Both the position numbers and the translations under genes were made by a program. 64,000 nt of DNA, from the NCBI GenBank assembly GCA_947498935.1, contig CANMMM010000001.1:1-64000 (forward strand), given 5' to 3'. Position 1 is the stretch's first letter. The number at the start of each line of letters is the position of its first letter. The notes beneath the pieces were generated by a model. That model saw only the letters and a program-made list of their open reading frames with translations. It ran no database searches and was not told the origin of the DNA. Positions 53,301 through 61,420 of the stretch are shown piece after piece. The stretch is from an uncultured Aquimarina sp. GTDB lineage: Bacteria > Bacteroidota > Bacteroidia > Flavobacteriales > Flavobacteriaceae.

Positions 53301-53345
53301 ACTAAAAAGCATAAAAAATGCTACAAAATAGAGATTTGTTTTCAT
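50328..53345 (-). CDS. T9SS-secreted multidomain protein (FN3, MAM-like, sorting domain; 1005 aa)
   Basis: The signal peptide MKTNLYFVAFFMLFSFGLFAQ is followed by a ~500-residue N-terminal domain (IGTVLNDPTGAIGPNHYVYAF..., YGDYAQITIDPLDDRTFWF) that looks like a beta-propeller. A fibronectin type III domain follows at about 535-620 (TAPTNLVASNTTARQTTLSW), then a MAM-like domain (SFENGIGAWTQATEDDLDW, AIDNVQF) and a DGICCGYGNGSYTLSSD module. A type A T9SS C-terminal domain is at 929-1005 (FKIFPNPVVG, MGTYFVRF). The protein is expected on the cell surface or released. The propeller could be catalytic or adhesive; no active site was recognised. It is transcribed alone. Confidence 0.9.
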   Translation of the reverse strand: MKTNLYFVAFFMLFSFGLFAQANSKKPTTISTSEYMRKIPALSSMDNIISAKSMEHVAPPKRRGSNRNIEGKGLPVGGGDPFYGSTKNTQPSMRLEPPVASFDAHIGTVLNDPTGAIGPNHYVYAFNSGFGILDRQGNVLVPEASLATIFPGESLGDPIVVYDNFADRFIIMEFSNTPNGFLIAVSQGPDPVNSGWYTYRFNTGSFPDYEKLSIWSDGYYITANKDQNSPSTNDVVFAVNRDQMLAGEATAQLIGFPLPGARNSGFYSPGGSHATGTTLPPVGVGHSILFLQDDAWSGVGTDHIKIWTTDVDWSNPSNSSISQPQELVTTPFDSVFDNGSFQNLDEPGNGPDIDAIQSTMMYMTNYRRFGTHNSMVLNFVVDLDGRDSLAGIRWYELRQTADGAPWTIYQEGTYVQPDGLSAFCGSIAQDAAGNIGLGYTVVSSSVFTSLRYTGRLATDPLGTMTAVEQVSANGDSRTNRPDGRYGDYAQITIDPLDDRTFWFISEYMKGPSPNVRRSHVVAFKMEPAIPDDEAPTAPTNLVASNTTARQTTLSWGAATDNVRVTAYDVYRDGVVVATVTDTITTITGLTPETTYEFSVIAKDASGNLSVSSNTVRVTTLESTTGPGCVDGIVAPYSQSFENGIGAWTQATEDDLDWTVDSDGTPSNNTGPSSAVNGASYIYVEASGNGVGYPDKQAIITSPCLDLNNLASAEFSFQYHMFGAGGAGTLSLEASNDEGVNWTSIWSISGNQGNSWKSVTLNLADYLGSGLQLRFNRVTGDTWRADVAIDNVQFTTGSTGPGDGCAQGDVVLEITLDNYPQETSWRVEDENGNVVASETYSAANPDGSTVIETISGLASGNYTFAIFDTVGDGICCGYGNGSYTLSSDAGVIVTGGDFGDSETTSFCIEGSKALKTYPLSGLKDQQEDTFKIFPNPVVGVLNVELGGKEIDNVQIFSMYGQLVKEIMNQGSKQQIDVSDLSMGTYFVRFTSEKEELQITRKFVIGQ

Positions 53346-53881
53346 ATATCTAAAATTTGGTTAACTGTTTCAGTATTCGATACTTATCTAAAAAACACGA
53401 TAAGTGGTTGCCCAGAACTTGCAATAAAGAAGGGATAATTGTTGCAAATTCCTTTAGACAAAGGCAATTAGGAAGGGTTGAGTTTACGTTAGTTTTATGG
53501 TTTTAAAGATAATTTTTTTCATCATTATTTAGCGAAATAAATATGTATTAAAATACCTACAAGCAATCCAATAAACATAAACCTTATTTGTTTTATGCTT
53601 TTTCCGTATTTTTATAAATTTAACTATTTGATAATATTAGTTATATATTTAACACAGAAAAGTAAGTATTTTTTGTAAGAAAAAAAACTTGAAATATAAC
53701 TAAATGAATGAATTAAGACTAGCTTTTTTGGAGGTGATTCAATCTCCAAAAAAGCTTATTTTTTACTATTTTTTCCCTTGAATTTACAAATAATTAACAA
53801 TAAAAAATTCCCTTAAAAAAATGATAAAATATCCCTTTTGTAGTTTGCAAAAAAAAGAGACATTGCAGATGGTAGATTTTT
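53346..53881. other. Intergenic region, AT-rich, with one perfect hairpin
   Basis: No gene of credible size was found on either strand. The only strong structure is the hairpin at 53721-53756. The first ~100 bp upstream of the T9SS gene should hold its promoter, but no TAnnTTTG element was recognised. Confidence 0.6.
53721..53756 (+). terminator. Perfect 13-bp stem-loop with T-tail, no obvious gene before it
   Basis: AGCTTTTTTGGAG and CTCCAAAAAAGCT are exact complements with a 10-nt loop, followed on the plus strand by TATTTTTTAC. This is a strong intrinsic terminator for plus-strand transcription, yet no plus-strand gene lies between 49.8 kb and here. It may end a small RNA or antisense transcript, or also act on the minus strand after the OMP gene. 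Confidence 0.6.
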
Positions 53882-54964
53882 CTACAAGTCAAAACGCAAT
53901 CCTAATGACACATTATGCGTATCGACCGTAGCATTTTCGAAAATTGGAGACAAATCATACTTAGCATACAAAGACATATCTCCAAAACCCAGATAAGAAC
54001 TTACACCATATATAAAGTCATTGGTATTATAATCTCTTTTTAACTTGTTTTTGACTTTATCTCCATCTTCTACAAATTTTAATTTCTGTCGAGTACTTAG
54101 ATTAAGTCCTGCATAGCCGCCAATTCCGATTCTAAACTTTTTCTGTATTGAATATCGCATTTTTTCTTCAGACACTTTTTTAGTAGATGCGCCTATCTCT
54201 ATATGCAATGGAACTACCAGATGATCCATTCTAAATTTTGATTTATCAAGTGTTTCTGGAAATGTTTCTAAAACTGTCTGCCTATTTCTCGCTACAAAAT
54301 ATCTATTATCTGTAGGCTTTAACCCATTGGAATGGTATGAAATTCCATATTTCACTCGCATGATATTGCTATGCTTAAACACACGTGTTTTCCATGCAAT
54401 ACCTATTTCAAAAAAACGACTTCCTGCAATCTTATAGTCTACATCCTTTAGGGATTGCTCTCTAGTAATCGCATTATTTAACCCAAATGCAAGCACGAAA
54501 TCTGTATACGTCCGTTTGTCATAGATCACTTTTTTAGGATGCTTCTTATTATTAATCGCTATATCTAATAGCACTTTGGTTTTATCTTCATCTTCGCCTA
54601 ATATGTTAACTGTTAAGCTCGATTCTCCTAATTTATAGGTCTCCCCATTTCGCTCTAATAATGTAATTTTATGATCGACAATACCTATCCGATTCTGAAT
54701 ATTCAATGCTGCAATTGCTGCTGCCGACTCCTTCAACTCCTGTGCTTTTTCTTTGGTAATTTCACTATTAGCCAATCGTTCATTAATAGCCTCCACTGCT
54801 TTCTTTAGCAATGCTTTTTCTTCTGCTACAATCGTACTCTTTTCTTCTTCTAACAGCGTGATTCTGGTATTTTCTTCTTTTTCTTCTTTTACTTCTTGCG
54901 CCTGTAACACATATGCATAGGCTGAAAACACCCATAGGGTGATGCATACTACTATTGTTTTCAT
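53882..54964 (-). CDS. Outer membrane beta-barrel-like protein with N-terminal coiled coil (360 aa)
   Basis: A type I signal (MKTIVVCITLWVFSAYAYVLQAQ) is followed by a Glu/Lys-rich coiled coil at about 23-90 (EEKSTIVAEEKALLKKAVEA, TKEKAQELKESAAAI). A C-terminal region of alternating beta-strands (FFEIGIAWKTRVF, NIMRVKYGISYHSNGL, FRIGIGGYAGLNL, MSLYAKYDLSPIF) ends in HNVSLGLRFDL with a terminal hydrophobic/aromatic strand, as expected for an outer membrane barrel. No exact family is known to me. It is the third gene of the sigma/anti-sigma unit (110 bp behind), so it is probably a target or partner of that stress system. Confidence 0.75.
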   Translation of the reverse strand: MKTIVVCITLWVFSAYAYVLQAQEVKEEKEENTRITLLEEEKSTIVAEEKALLKKAVEAINERLANSEITKEKAQELKESAAAIAALNIQNRIGIVDHKITLLERNGETYKLGESSLTVNILGEDEDKTKVLLDIAINNKKHPKKVIYDKRTYTDFVLAFGLNNAITREQSLKDVDYKIAGSRFFEIGIAWKTRVFKHSNIMRVKYGISYHSNGLKPTDNRYFVARNRQTVLETFPETLDKSKFRMDHLVVPLHIEIGASTKKVSEEKMRYSIQKKFRIGIGGYAGLNLSTRQKLKFVEDGDKVKNKLKRDYNTNDFIYGVSSYLGFGDMSLYAKYDLSPIFENATVDTHNVSLGLRFDL

Positions 54965-55074
54965 ATAATTGTGATTAAGATACTACAGTCCTACTCTCAT
55001 CAGTACAATGAGAGCAAAAATGCAGCTTTTGATTGATGAATATGTACTTATTTATTGAAGTGATTTACACTACC

Positions 55075-55830
55075 TTATTGTCCTTTTTCTGCTACTGAGG
55101 TTTTTAACTTCTGAAATCCTATTTTAAGCGCTTCAAAAACACGCTCTTTAAAGCTCTCGTCTAATGCTGTTTCCACCTCTTCTAATAGCGCTGATGGGGT
55201 CATCGAAGTTGCCGAAAGTAGTTGCTGCTGTGTTAATTTTTGCTGTGCTTCGTACAACAATGCATCGATTTCTTCTGCCGTAACTTCTTGTTTTTTTTCT
55301 AATGCTGCTACTTCTGTAAAGACTACCGCTACCGCATTGGCAATTATTGTTTCATCTACAATAGTATGCGTTAGCTCTTGCTCTTGATTCGATTGCCCTA
55401 TAACAGGCGTTTCACTTACCTCTTTGGATTCCAGCTCAGTAACCACTATGCTTTCTGTAGCTATTTGTACGGACTGCACTATTGTTTTTACTTCTTTATC
55501 TAGCGTTTCCTTTGTCGTCGCCTCTACTACATCTTGGCTTATTACTGGATGATACACTTCTGTGTTACATACTGTAGTCACTGTTTGATCCTGCGATGAT
55601 GTAACCACTAATTGAGGAATATCAGAAGGCATTTTTACGACTGTAGTAAAATAAACTACTATAACTGCTGCGATGCTCGCAGCCACTCCTACCCATTTAC
55701 AAATCGATGAACGAGGAATCGATTGTTTGTCTAATTCCGCTGCTAATACATCCCATGATGTTTCAGACGGTGCTATGGTACGCTCCTCAATACGATCCTT
55801 TATATTTTCTTCAAACTTCAATGGCGCCAT
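55075..55830 (-). CDS. Putative anti-sigma factor/membrane protein (251 aa)
   Basis: The N-terminus (LKFEENIKDRIEERTIAPSETSWDVLAAEL) is cytoplasmic in character and is followed by one membrane helix at about 44-66 (WVGVAASIAAVIVVYFTTVV). A ~180-residue Thr/Val/Glu-rich periplasmic part ends in a helical tail (SFKERVFEALKIGFQKLKT). It overlaps the ECF sigma gene by 20 bp, the classical arrangement of sigma and anti-sigma genes. The N-terminal domain lacks a zinc-binding His-x3-Cys-x2-Cys motif, so it is not a ZAS-type anti-sigma and the role is inferred from position and topology. Confidence 0.75.
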   Translation of the reverse strand: MAPLKFEENIKDRIEERTIAPSETSWDVLAAELDKQSIPRSSICKWVGVAASIAAVIVVYFTTVVKMPSDIPQLVVTSSQDQTVTTVCNTEVYHPVISQDVVEATTKETLDKEVKTIVQSVQIATESIVVTELESKEVSETPVIGQSNQEQELTHTIVDETIIANAVAVVFTEVAALEKKQEVTAEEIDALLYEAQQKLTQQQLLSATSMTPSALLEEVETALDESFKERVFEALKIGFQKLKTSVAEKGQ

Positions 55831-56380
55831 TATGAATTCTATTTTGTTTATTTACTTGCTGCTGTAGCATTTTTCTTGCTTTAAACAATTGAGATTTAGA
55901 AGTCCCTTCACTAATACCTAGCATCGTAGCGATTTCATGATGCTTATACCCTTCTATCGCATACAATACGAATACCATTCTATAGCCTTCTGGCAATTGA
56001 TCGATCAGCTCCTGTAATTGTGCTACCCCAAATGCAACTTGCACATGATCCCACGATGCCTCTGTATAGTTAGCTACCTCTTCTACAAAGACAATGTCTT
56101 TTTGCTTTCTCAAGAATGATATAGACTCATTGACCATGATTTTTCTGATCCAGCCTTCAAAACTTCCTTCAAAACGGTACCGCTGTAGATTGGTAAACAC
56201 TTTAAGAAAACCACTCAGCATTACTTCTTCTGCAAACTGCACATCTTTTACATAGGTTCTACAGACACTGAGCATCTTTGGTGCATGCATATCATATAGC
56301 TTTCGCTGAGCATCTCTATGCCCCTTGATCGCTTTTTTGATCAGCTGTTTTTCGTTTTTATAAAATTGAATAACTTTCAA
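55811..56380 (-). CDS. ECF-type RNA polymerase sigma factor (189 aa)
   Basis: Region 2 is seen in HRDAQRKLYDMHAPKMLSVC, FAEEVMLSGFLKVFTNLQRY and FEGWIRKIMVNESISFLRK. Region 4 is in LQELIDQLPEGYRMVFVLYAIEGYKHHEIATMLGISEGTSKSQLFKARKMLQ, with the helix-turn-helix at the end. It belongs to the large Bacteroidetes ECF family. It should direct transcription under control of the overlapping membrane protein gene. The 177 bp upstream, towards the polyprenyl synthetase gene, hold no recognisable promoter. Confidence 0.94.
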   Translation of the reverse strand: MKVIQFYKNEKQLIKKAIKGHRDAQRKLYDMHAPKMLSVCRTYVKDVQFAEEVMLSGFLKVFTNLQRYRFEGSFEGWIRKIMVNESISFLRKQKDIVFVEEVANYTEASWDHVQVAFGVAQLQELIDQLPEGYRMVFVLYAIEGYKHHEIATMLGISEGTSKSQLFKARKMLQQQVNKQNRIHNGAIEV

Positions 56381-56557
56381 AATATACGCATCTAATTAGT
56401 GTAAAGTCTTCTATATACATAGACGTCAGAATGCTTATAATGGTTGTCTGAGGTACCAAAAAAAAGTAAAATTATTTCTACACCCAGTCATCAAGAGTCT
56501 TCATACCTCTAACTAAATTACTCATAATCAAATAAAAAAAATACTGAAAGCAGTAGC

Positions 56558-57535
56558 TTATTTTTTTCGATCGATCACGTAATTCACCATTAATTCTAAG
56601 GAAGATTTATAAATAGAATCTGGATATTCGGACAGAATGTGCAATGCTTCATTTTTAAAATCATGCATTACTTGAGTCGCGTAGGTTAGCCCTCCGCTGA
56701 TTTTCACAAAATCAATAACTTCTTTGACTCGTTTTTTATTTTTATTGTGATTTTTTACGGAATTGATCAGCCAATTTCGTTTTTCTTTGCTGCAATTATT
56801 AAGCGTATAGATAAGTGGCAGCGTCATTTTTTGTTCCTTGATATCTATCCCTGTAGGCTTTCCAATAGCAGTATCGCCATAATCAAATAGATCATCCTTG
56901 ATCTGAAAAGCCATTCCTATCAATTCTCCAAACTTACGCATCTGCTGTACTGCAGTAGTATCAGGCGCCACAGAACACGCCCCTAGGCTACAGCACGAAG
57001 CAATCAGTGTTGCTGTTTTCTGACGTATAATCTCGTAATACACGTCTTCTGTAATATCTAAACTACGCGCTTTTTCGATCTGCAACAACTCCCCTTCACT
57101 CATCTCTCTTACTGCTACCGATATAATCTTTAGCATATCAAAATCTTCATAATCAATCGATAACAATAAGCCTTTAGAAAGCAAGTAATCACCTACCAAT
57201 ACTGCTATCTTATTCTTCCACAATGCATTGATGGAAAAGAAACCTCTTCTACGATTAGAGTCATCTACTACATCATCATGCACTAAGGTAGCTGTATGAA
57301 TCAGCTCGATGACCGATGCTCCTCTATAGGTACGATCATTAATCTGGCCACCAGACACCATTTTAGCCACTAGAAAAACAAACATAGGTCTCATTTGTTT
57401 TCCTTTGCGATTTACAATATAATGTGTAATTCTATTTAGCAACGCCACTTTAGAAGACATCGACTGACTGAACTTCTGTTCAAAAAGTTCCATTTCGTCA
57501 ATAATAGGCAGCTTTATTTGCTCAACAACTTTCAA
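56558..57535 (-). CDS. Polyprenyl diphosphate synthase
   Basis: Trans-type isoprenyl synthase making the C40-C50 chains used for quinones. The first Asp-rich motif is HTATLVHDDVVDDSNRRRG, the second KDDLFDYGDTAIGKP; the RKGKQMRPMFVFLVAKM region binds diphosphate. The start was set at TTG 57535, which gives 325 aa beginning (L/M)KVVEQIKLPIIDEMELFEQKF, the length and N-terminus I recall for flavobacterial homologues. The ATG at 57592 adds 19 hydrophobic residues without support. The next ATG (MELF...) would remove a region that looks conserved. Transcribed alone. Confidence 0.9.
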   Translation of the reverse strand: MKVVEQIKLPIIDEMELFEQKFSQSMSSKVALLNRITHYIVNRKGKQMRPMFVFLVAKMVSGGQINDRTYRGASVIELIHTATLVHDDVVDDSNRRRGFFSINALWKNKIAVLVGDYLLSKGLLLSIDYEDFDMLKIISVAVREMSEGELLQIEKARSLDITEDVYYEIIRQKTATLIASCCSLGACSVAPDTTAVQQMRKFGELIGMAFQIKDDLFDYGDTAIGKPTGIDIKEQKMTLPLIYTLNNCSKEKRNWLINSVKNHNKNKKRVKEVIDFVKISGGLTYATQVMHDFKNEALHILSEYPDSIYKSSLELMVNYVIDRKK

Positions 57536-57694
57536 AAGTAAAAAAAGGTATGATTTTATTTTCTTATAGGGTACGAAGATAGCACAATACAACCGAGGAT
57601 CAAACCAGACGATAAAGAAATTACAAGGATCTGACGTTTATCGTTTACATATGATACCTGTTATACAAAAAGCATATATCTACTTGCTTTTTTT

Positions 57695-58738
57695 CTAGGA
57701 TTTATTTGCCAATTGCCCACAAGCAGCATCGATGTCTTTCCCTCTACTTCTTCGTACATTGACTACGATCCCTTTAGCTTCTAGCGCTGTGATATAATGA
57801 TCAATTGCTGCACTGGATGCTTGCTGAAACTCTCCATCATCAATTGGATTATATTCTATTAAGTTTACCTTGCACGGAATATATGTACAGAATTGCAATA
57901 ATGCATCGATATCTTCTTTGCGATCATTGATCCCTTTCCACACCACATATTCATAGGTCACTCTACTCTTGGTCTTTTCGTACCAATATTCTAGCGCTTC
58001 CCTTAGTGCTGTTAGAGAAAATTGCTTGTTAAATGGCATAATCCGAGTTCGCACCTCATCAATCGCAGAATGCAATGACACTGCCAATCCAAATCGCACT
58101 TGATCATCCGCCATTTTTTTAATCATCTTAGGTACTCCAGAGGTAGAAACCACGATACGTCTGGGAGACATCCCCAACCCTTCTTCTGCAGTAATTTTAT
58201 CGATCGCTTTGATTACATTATTGTAATTCATTAACGGCTCTCCCATGCCCATAAACACGATATTAGACAAGGGTCTATTATGATATAATCGACTTTCATT
58301 ATCGATCGCTACTACTTGATCATAAATCTCATCTGGGTTTAGGTTCCGCATTCTTTTCAGACGTGCTGTAGCACAGAATTTACAATCTAAACTACACCCC
58401 ACCTGTGATGATACACAAGCTGTCGTTCTAGTAGGCGTAGGAATTAGCACCGATTCTACCACCAATCCATCATGTAATCGTACTGCATTTTTAATAGTCC
58501 CATCCTTACTACGCTGCATCTGATCCACCCGTATATGATTGATCACAAAATGTGATTCTAGTAATGCACGGGTAGCTTTAGACAGATTGGTCATCGCCTC
58601 AAAACTATGACATCCTTTATTCCACAACCACTCATATACTTGATTCCCCCGAAAAGCTTTATCACCATTTTCTTCAAAAAATTGGCGCAATTGCTCTTTG
58701 GTCAAGGCTCTAATATCTTTTTTTGTCGACTTCATCAC
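57695..58738 (-). CDS. rlmN: 23S rRNA/tRNA adenine-C2 methyltransferase RlmN
   Basis: Radical-SAM enzyme methylating A2503 of 23S rRNA and A37 of some tRNAs. The N-terminal HhH-like domain (LTKEQLRQFFEENGDKAFRG) precedes the iron-sulphur motif CSLDCKFC (Cys115, Cys119, Cys122), GMGEPLMNYNNV, STSGVPKMI, HSAIDEVRTRIMPFN and the C-terminal acceptor Cys in DIDAACGQL. 347 aa, full length. A GCGTTA repeat and a strong terminator separate it from the upstream fusion gene. Confidence 0.96.
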   Translation of the reverse strand: MMKSTKKDIRALTKEQLRQFFEENGDKAFRGNQVYEWLWNKGCHSFEAMTNLSKATRALLESHFVINHIRVDQMQRSKDGTIKNAVRLHDGLVVESVLIPTPTRTTACVSSQVGCSLDCKFCATARLKRMRNLNPDEIYDQVVAIDNESRLYHNRPLSNIVFMGMGEPLMNYNNVIKAIDKITAEEGLGMSPRRIVVSTSGVPKMIKKMADDQVRFGLAVSLHSAIDEVRTRIMPFNKQFSLTALREALEYWYEKTKSRVTYEYVVWKGINDRKEDIDALLQFCTYIPCKVNLIEYNPIDDGEFQQASSAAIDHYITALEAKGIVVNVRRSRGKDIDAACGQLANKS

Positions 58739-58803
58739 TGCAAAAATATAGAAAACAAAACGCTCTCTAACACATCCTTTCTATAAACTTATTAATTTTC
58801 TTT

Positions 58804-58893
58804 GGCGTTACCCACAAGGGGTCGGGCTCTCCGCTACAATTCCTCGCACCTCCTATCGTCGGGCTGTGGGATTTCCACTGCGATCCCTAACGC
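58804..58893. repeat. GCGTTA/TAACGC-bounded dispersed repeat, copy 6
   Basis: Runs GGCGTTACCCACAAGGGGTC ... CTACAATTCCTCGCACCTCC ... GGGATTTCCACTGCGATCCCTAACGC; forward orientation, 66 bp upstream of rlmN and directly next to the terminator at 58898. Confidence 0.92.
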
Positions 58894-58897
58894 ATTA

Positions 58898-58947
58898 ACA
58901 ACAAAAAAACTGAAACACACTGTCGTGTATTTCAGTTTTTTGTTGTT
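58898..58947 (-). terminator. Long stem-loop terminator after the CHI/DUF2147 gene
   Basis: AACAACAAAAAAACTGAAA with CACAC pairs with GTGT and TTTCAGTTTTTTGTTGTT (one bulge), a >20-bp stem with T-rich flanks on both strands. It terminates the 58987-59961 transcript and can act bidirectionally. Confidence 0.8.
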
Positions 58948-58986
58948 TTGGGGCGTACTTATTAATGGATTATGATTCTCTATGTA

Positions 58987-59961
58987 TTAGAATCCTTTTG
59001 CGGTACGGAAGTCCATTCTTCTAGTTTCTGTAGATTCTTTGACCTTTTTCCACTGAAGCACTCCTCCACTACCTTTATATTTTACATGTAAGATATTCTC
59101 ATCTTTTTTATCTATCCATAATTGACAATCTACGATTTCTCCTGTCTTTATATCAGTAAGTTTTCCATCTACATATTTGCCACTTGAATTTTTTCTTAGT
59201 CTTTTTAAGATGACCAAGCCTTCCACTTTTTGGTTTTTATCATCTCCTTGACACTCATAACATATAGCATCTCTTTCTGACTGACGGAGCATTCTATTTA
59301 CTGATCCATATAGCCAATCTTTGATTACATACAGCTGCACAACGCTAATAGCCACTCCTGTTTTCTTGTCAAAAGTTTTCCATTGTCCTAATACTGGGTT
59401 AGACTCAAAAGACCCTAATAGATCTTCTTTTAGTGTAACATCTTCTGGATTTTCTCCCAACCAAATTTTAAATAATGCTTGTTTAAACTCTAGACTATTC
59501 ACCAGTGTCCCTAACTTATCCTGATTCTTATACACAATCAATGTTTGATCTTTTGTATACACCAGTTTAAAAATTTGGTATTCACTAATTTTTTCAGGCA
59601 AAATAGCCAAGAATTTTCGTATCTGATCTTCAAACAGGTAACTGTTTCCGTCAGTAGCGCGCTCTAATCCATTACGTACCATGCCCTTCAACTTTTGATT
59701 CGAGATATTAGAAGTTGCTTTTAGTGTCAAAGCCATAGTAGCATCTTTTTCTGCTACCATAATTCCATCCTCTACCCCATTTACTTCAAAATCTAGATAT
59801 AGTCCTATTGCATATTGGTTGTCTTTTTTACCAGCACCATTGAGCATAAGTTCGGTTCCTTCGAACACATCTATATCATTAAACTGTAAATTTCCCACTT
59901 TCGTCTGACCGAAAGTATAAGAGATTACAAAGATTAAAATAAACTGTAATAGCCTTCTCAT
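58987..59961 (-). CDS. Secreted chalcone-isomerase-like/DUF2147 fusion protein (324 aa)
   Basis: The start was chosen at ATG 59961 (MRRLLQFILIFVISYTFGQ), a compact signal peptide. Residues ~20-185 match the chalcone-isomerase-like fold (LMLNGAGKKDNQYAIGLYLDF, ALFKIWLGENP, LKEDLLG). Residues ~195-324 match DUF2147 (VLGQWKTFDKKTGVAISVVQLY, ICYECQGDDKNQKVEGLVIL, GKYVDGKLTDIKTGE, DCQLWIDKK). Both are usually separate periplasmic or exported domains in Bacteroidetes. The fused protein probably binds lipid or fatty-acid-like ligands rather than acting as a chalcone isomerase; this is inference from what is known of bacterial CHI-like folds. Transcribed alone. Confidence 0.82.
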   Translation of the reverse strand: MRRLLQFILIFVISYTFGQTKVGNLQFNDIDVFEGTELMLNGAGKKDNQYAIGLYLDFEVNGVEDGIMVAEKDATMALTLKATSNISNQKLKGMVRNGLERATDGNSYLFEDQIRKFLAILPEKISEYQIFKLVYTKDQTLIVYKNQDKLGTLVNSLEFKQALFKIWLGENPEDVTLKEDLLGSFESNPVLGQWKTFDKKTGVAISVVQLYVIKDWLYGSVNRMLRQSERDAICYECQGDDKNQKVEGLVILKRLRKNSSGKYVDGKLTDIKTGEIVDCQLWIDKKDENILHVKYKGSGGVLQWKKVKESTETRRMDFRTAKGF

Positions 59962-60293
59962 CAGTTGTTGTTTTAGTTTATAGTACAATTATCTGCACGC
60001 GAAAATAGTAACTAAGTTTCGATATTTTGTGTCATTAAAAAACATTTCGACCAAATACCTTATTACTCGTCTGGCTACACAAAAATTACGGTAAAACAGT
60101 AAATTTATCTAAAATTTATGAAATTTTATTTTTTCTTAACAAACCTTTTCAAAAATCTCACTATCAAACGTTTAAGTAGCTTATTTTTTAACATTTTAGC
60201 AAAAAAAATGTTATTTTTTTATAATTAAGCAAAAAAAAGCCTGTTTTACATTGTGTAAAACAGGCCTTTATGATAAACTATTTTTTTCTCTTT
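59962..60293. other. Intergenic region, AT-rich
   Basis: It contains the terminator of queA (60237-60268) and otherwise long A/T tracts. The ~270 bp to 60236 precede the CHI/DUF2147 gene and should hold its promoter, but no TAnnTTTG element was recognised. No gene seen. Confidence 0.6.
60237..60268 (-). terminator. Intrinsic terminator after queA
   Basis: AAGCCTGTTTTACA and TGTAAAACAGGCCTT form a 14-bp stem (one bulge) with a 3-nt loop; the minus strand continues with TTTTTTTGC. It lies 26 bp past the queA stop. Confidence 0.85.
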
Positions 60294-61343
60294 TTAGAGG
60301 ATCAACATAGCATCTCCGTAGGAGTAAAATTTATACTTTTCTTTTACTGCTTGCTCATATGCTTCTTTTACAAAATCATGTCCTGCAAAAGCAGAAACCA
60401 TCATCAATAATGTAGATTTTGGTGTATGAAAATTCGTAATCATACTATTTGCGATACTAAAGTCGTATGGAGGAAAAATAAACTTATTCGTCCATCCTCT
60501 AAACTCATTTAGAGTTCTTTCTGAAGATACTGCACTTTCTAAAGCACGCATTACAGTAGTCCCTACAGCACAGATACGCTGTTTGTTTTCTATACCTTGG
60601 TTAATCGTATTCGTAGCATGAGCAGTGATATATGCCTCTTCGCTGTCCATTTTATGCTTTGATAAATCTTCTACTTCTACTGGATTAAAAGTACCTAAAC
60701 CTACATGCAACGTAATTTCTGCAAAGTCTACTCCCTTAATTTCCAATCTTTTCATCAAGTGCTTAGAAAAATGCAACCCTGCTGTTGGTGCGGCTACTGC
60801 CCCTTCATTCTTTGCATAAATCGTTTGGTAGCGCTGTTCGTCTTCTGGCTCTGCCTCTCTCTTAATGTATTTAGGTAGTGGTGTCTCTCCTAAATCTGTA
60901 AGTTTTTGTCTAAACTCATCATAAGAACCATCATATAAGAAACGAAGGGTTCTACCTCTAGAAGTAGTGTTATCAATAACCTCTGCTACTAAACTCTCAT
61001 CATCTCCAAAGTACAATTTGTTTCCGATACGTATTTTACGAGCTGGATCTACCAATACATCCCAAAGACGGGTCTCTGAATTCAGTTCTCTTAATAAAAA
61101 CACTTCGATTCTCGCTCCCGTCTTCTCTTTATTACCATATAACCTAGCTGGAAATACTTTGGTATTATTCAGCACCATTACATCATTTGGCTGAAAATAA
61201 TCGATAAGATCTTTAAATTGTCTATGCTCTATGGTTTGCTCTTTTCTATTGAGCACCATTAAACGCGACTCATCTCTGTTTTCTGATGGATATTCTGCCA
61301 ATAACTCTTGCGGAAGGCTAAAATTGAAATGTGATAACTTCAT
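60294..61343 (-). CDS. queA: S-adenosylmethionine:tRNA ribosyltransferase-isomerase
   Basis: Makes epoxyqueuosine in tRNA by moving a ribosyl group from SAM to the preQ1 base. Diagnostic blocks are [84 protein letters not shown] and [19 protein letters not shown]. Full length at 349 aa. It is followed by a strong terminator and preceded by the MITE-like copy 3, so it is a single-gene transcript. Confidence 0.97.
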   Translation of the reverse strand: MKLSHFNFSLPQELLAEYPSENRDESRLMVLNRKEQTIEHRQFKDLIDYFQPNDVMVLNNTKVFPARLYGNKEKTGARIEVFLLRELNSETRLWDVLVDPARKIRIGNKLYFGDDESLVAEVIDNTTSRGRTLRFLYDGSYDEFRQKLTDLGETPLPKYIKREAEPEDEQRYQTIYAKNEGAVAAPTAGLHFSKHLMKRLEIKGVDFAEITLHVGLGTFNPVEVEDLSKHKMDSEEAYITAHATNTINQGIENKQRICAVGTTVMRALESAVSSERTLNEFRGWTNKFIFPPYDFSIANSMITNFHTPKSTLLMMVSAFAGHDFVKEAYEQAVKEKYKFYSYGDAMLIL

Positions 61344-61420
61344 TCGTTTTATTTTTTTTCAGGCCGTAAATATACAATCTCAGTATAGGGGTTGTCAAGT
61401 AAAACGTTATTTATATTTTG

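Noticed and set aside
53530..53640. Short minus-strand hydrophobic peptide frame (MFIGLLVGILIHIYFAK)
   Set aside because: Only 17 codons, in AT-rich DNA, with a stop shortly upstream and no partner or conserved context.
57525..57545. TACTTTTG as a -7 promoter element at the polyprenyl synthase start
   Set aside because: It matches TAnnTTTG but overlaps the TTG start codon chosen from family length and N-terminal conservation; a promoter there would force a shorter protein lacking the KVVEQIK region.
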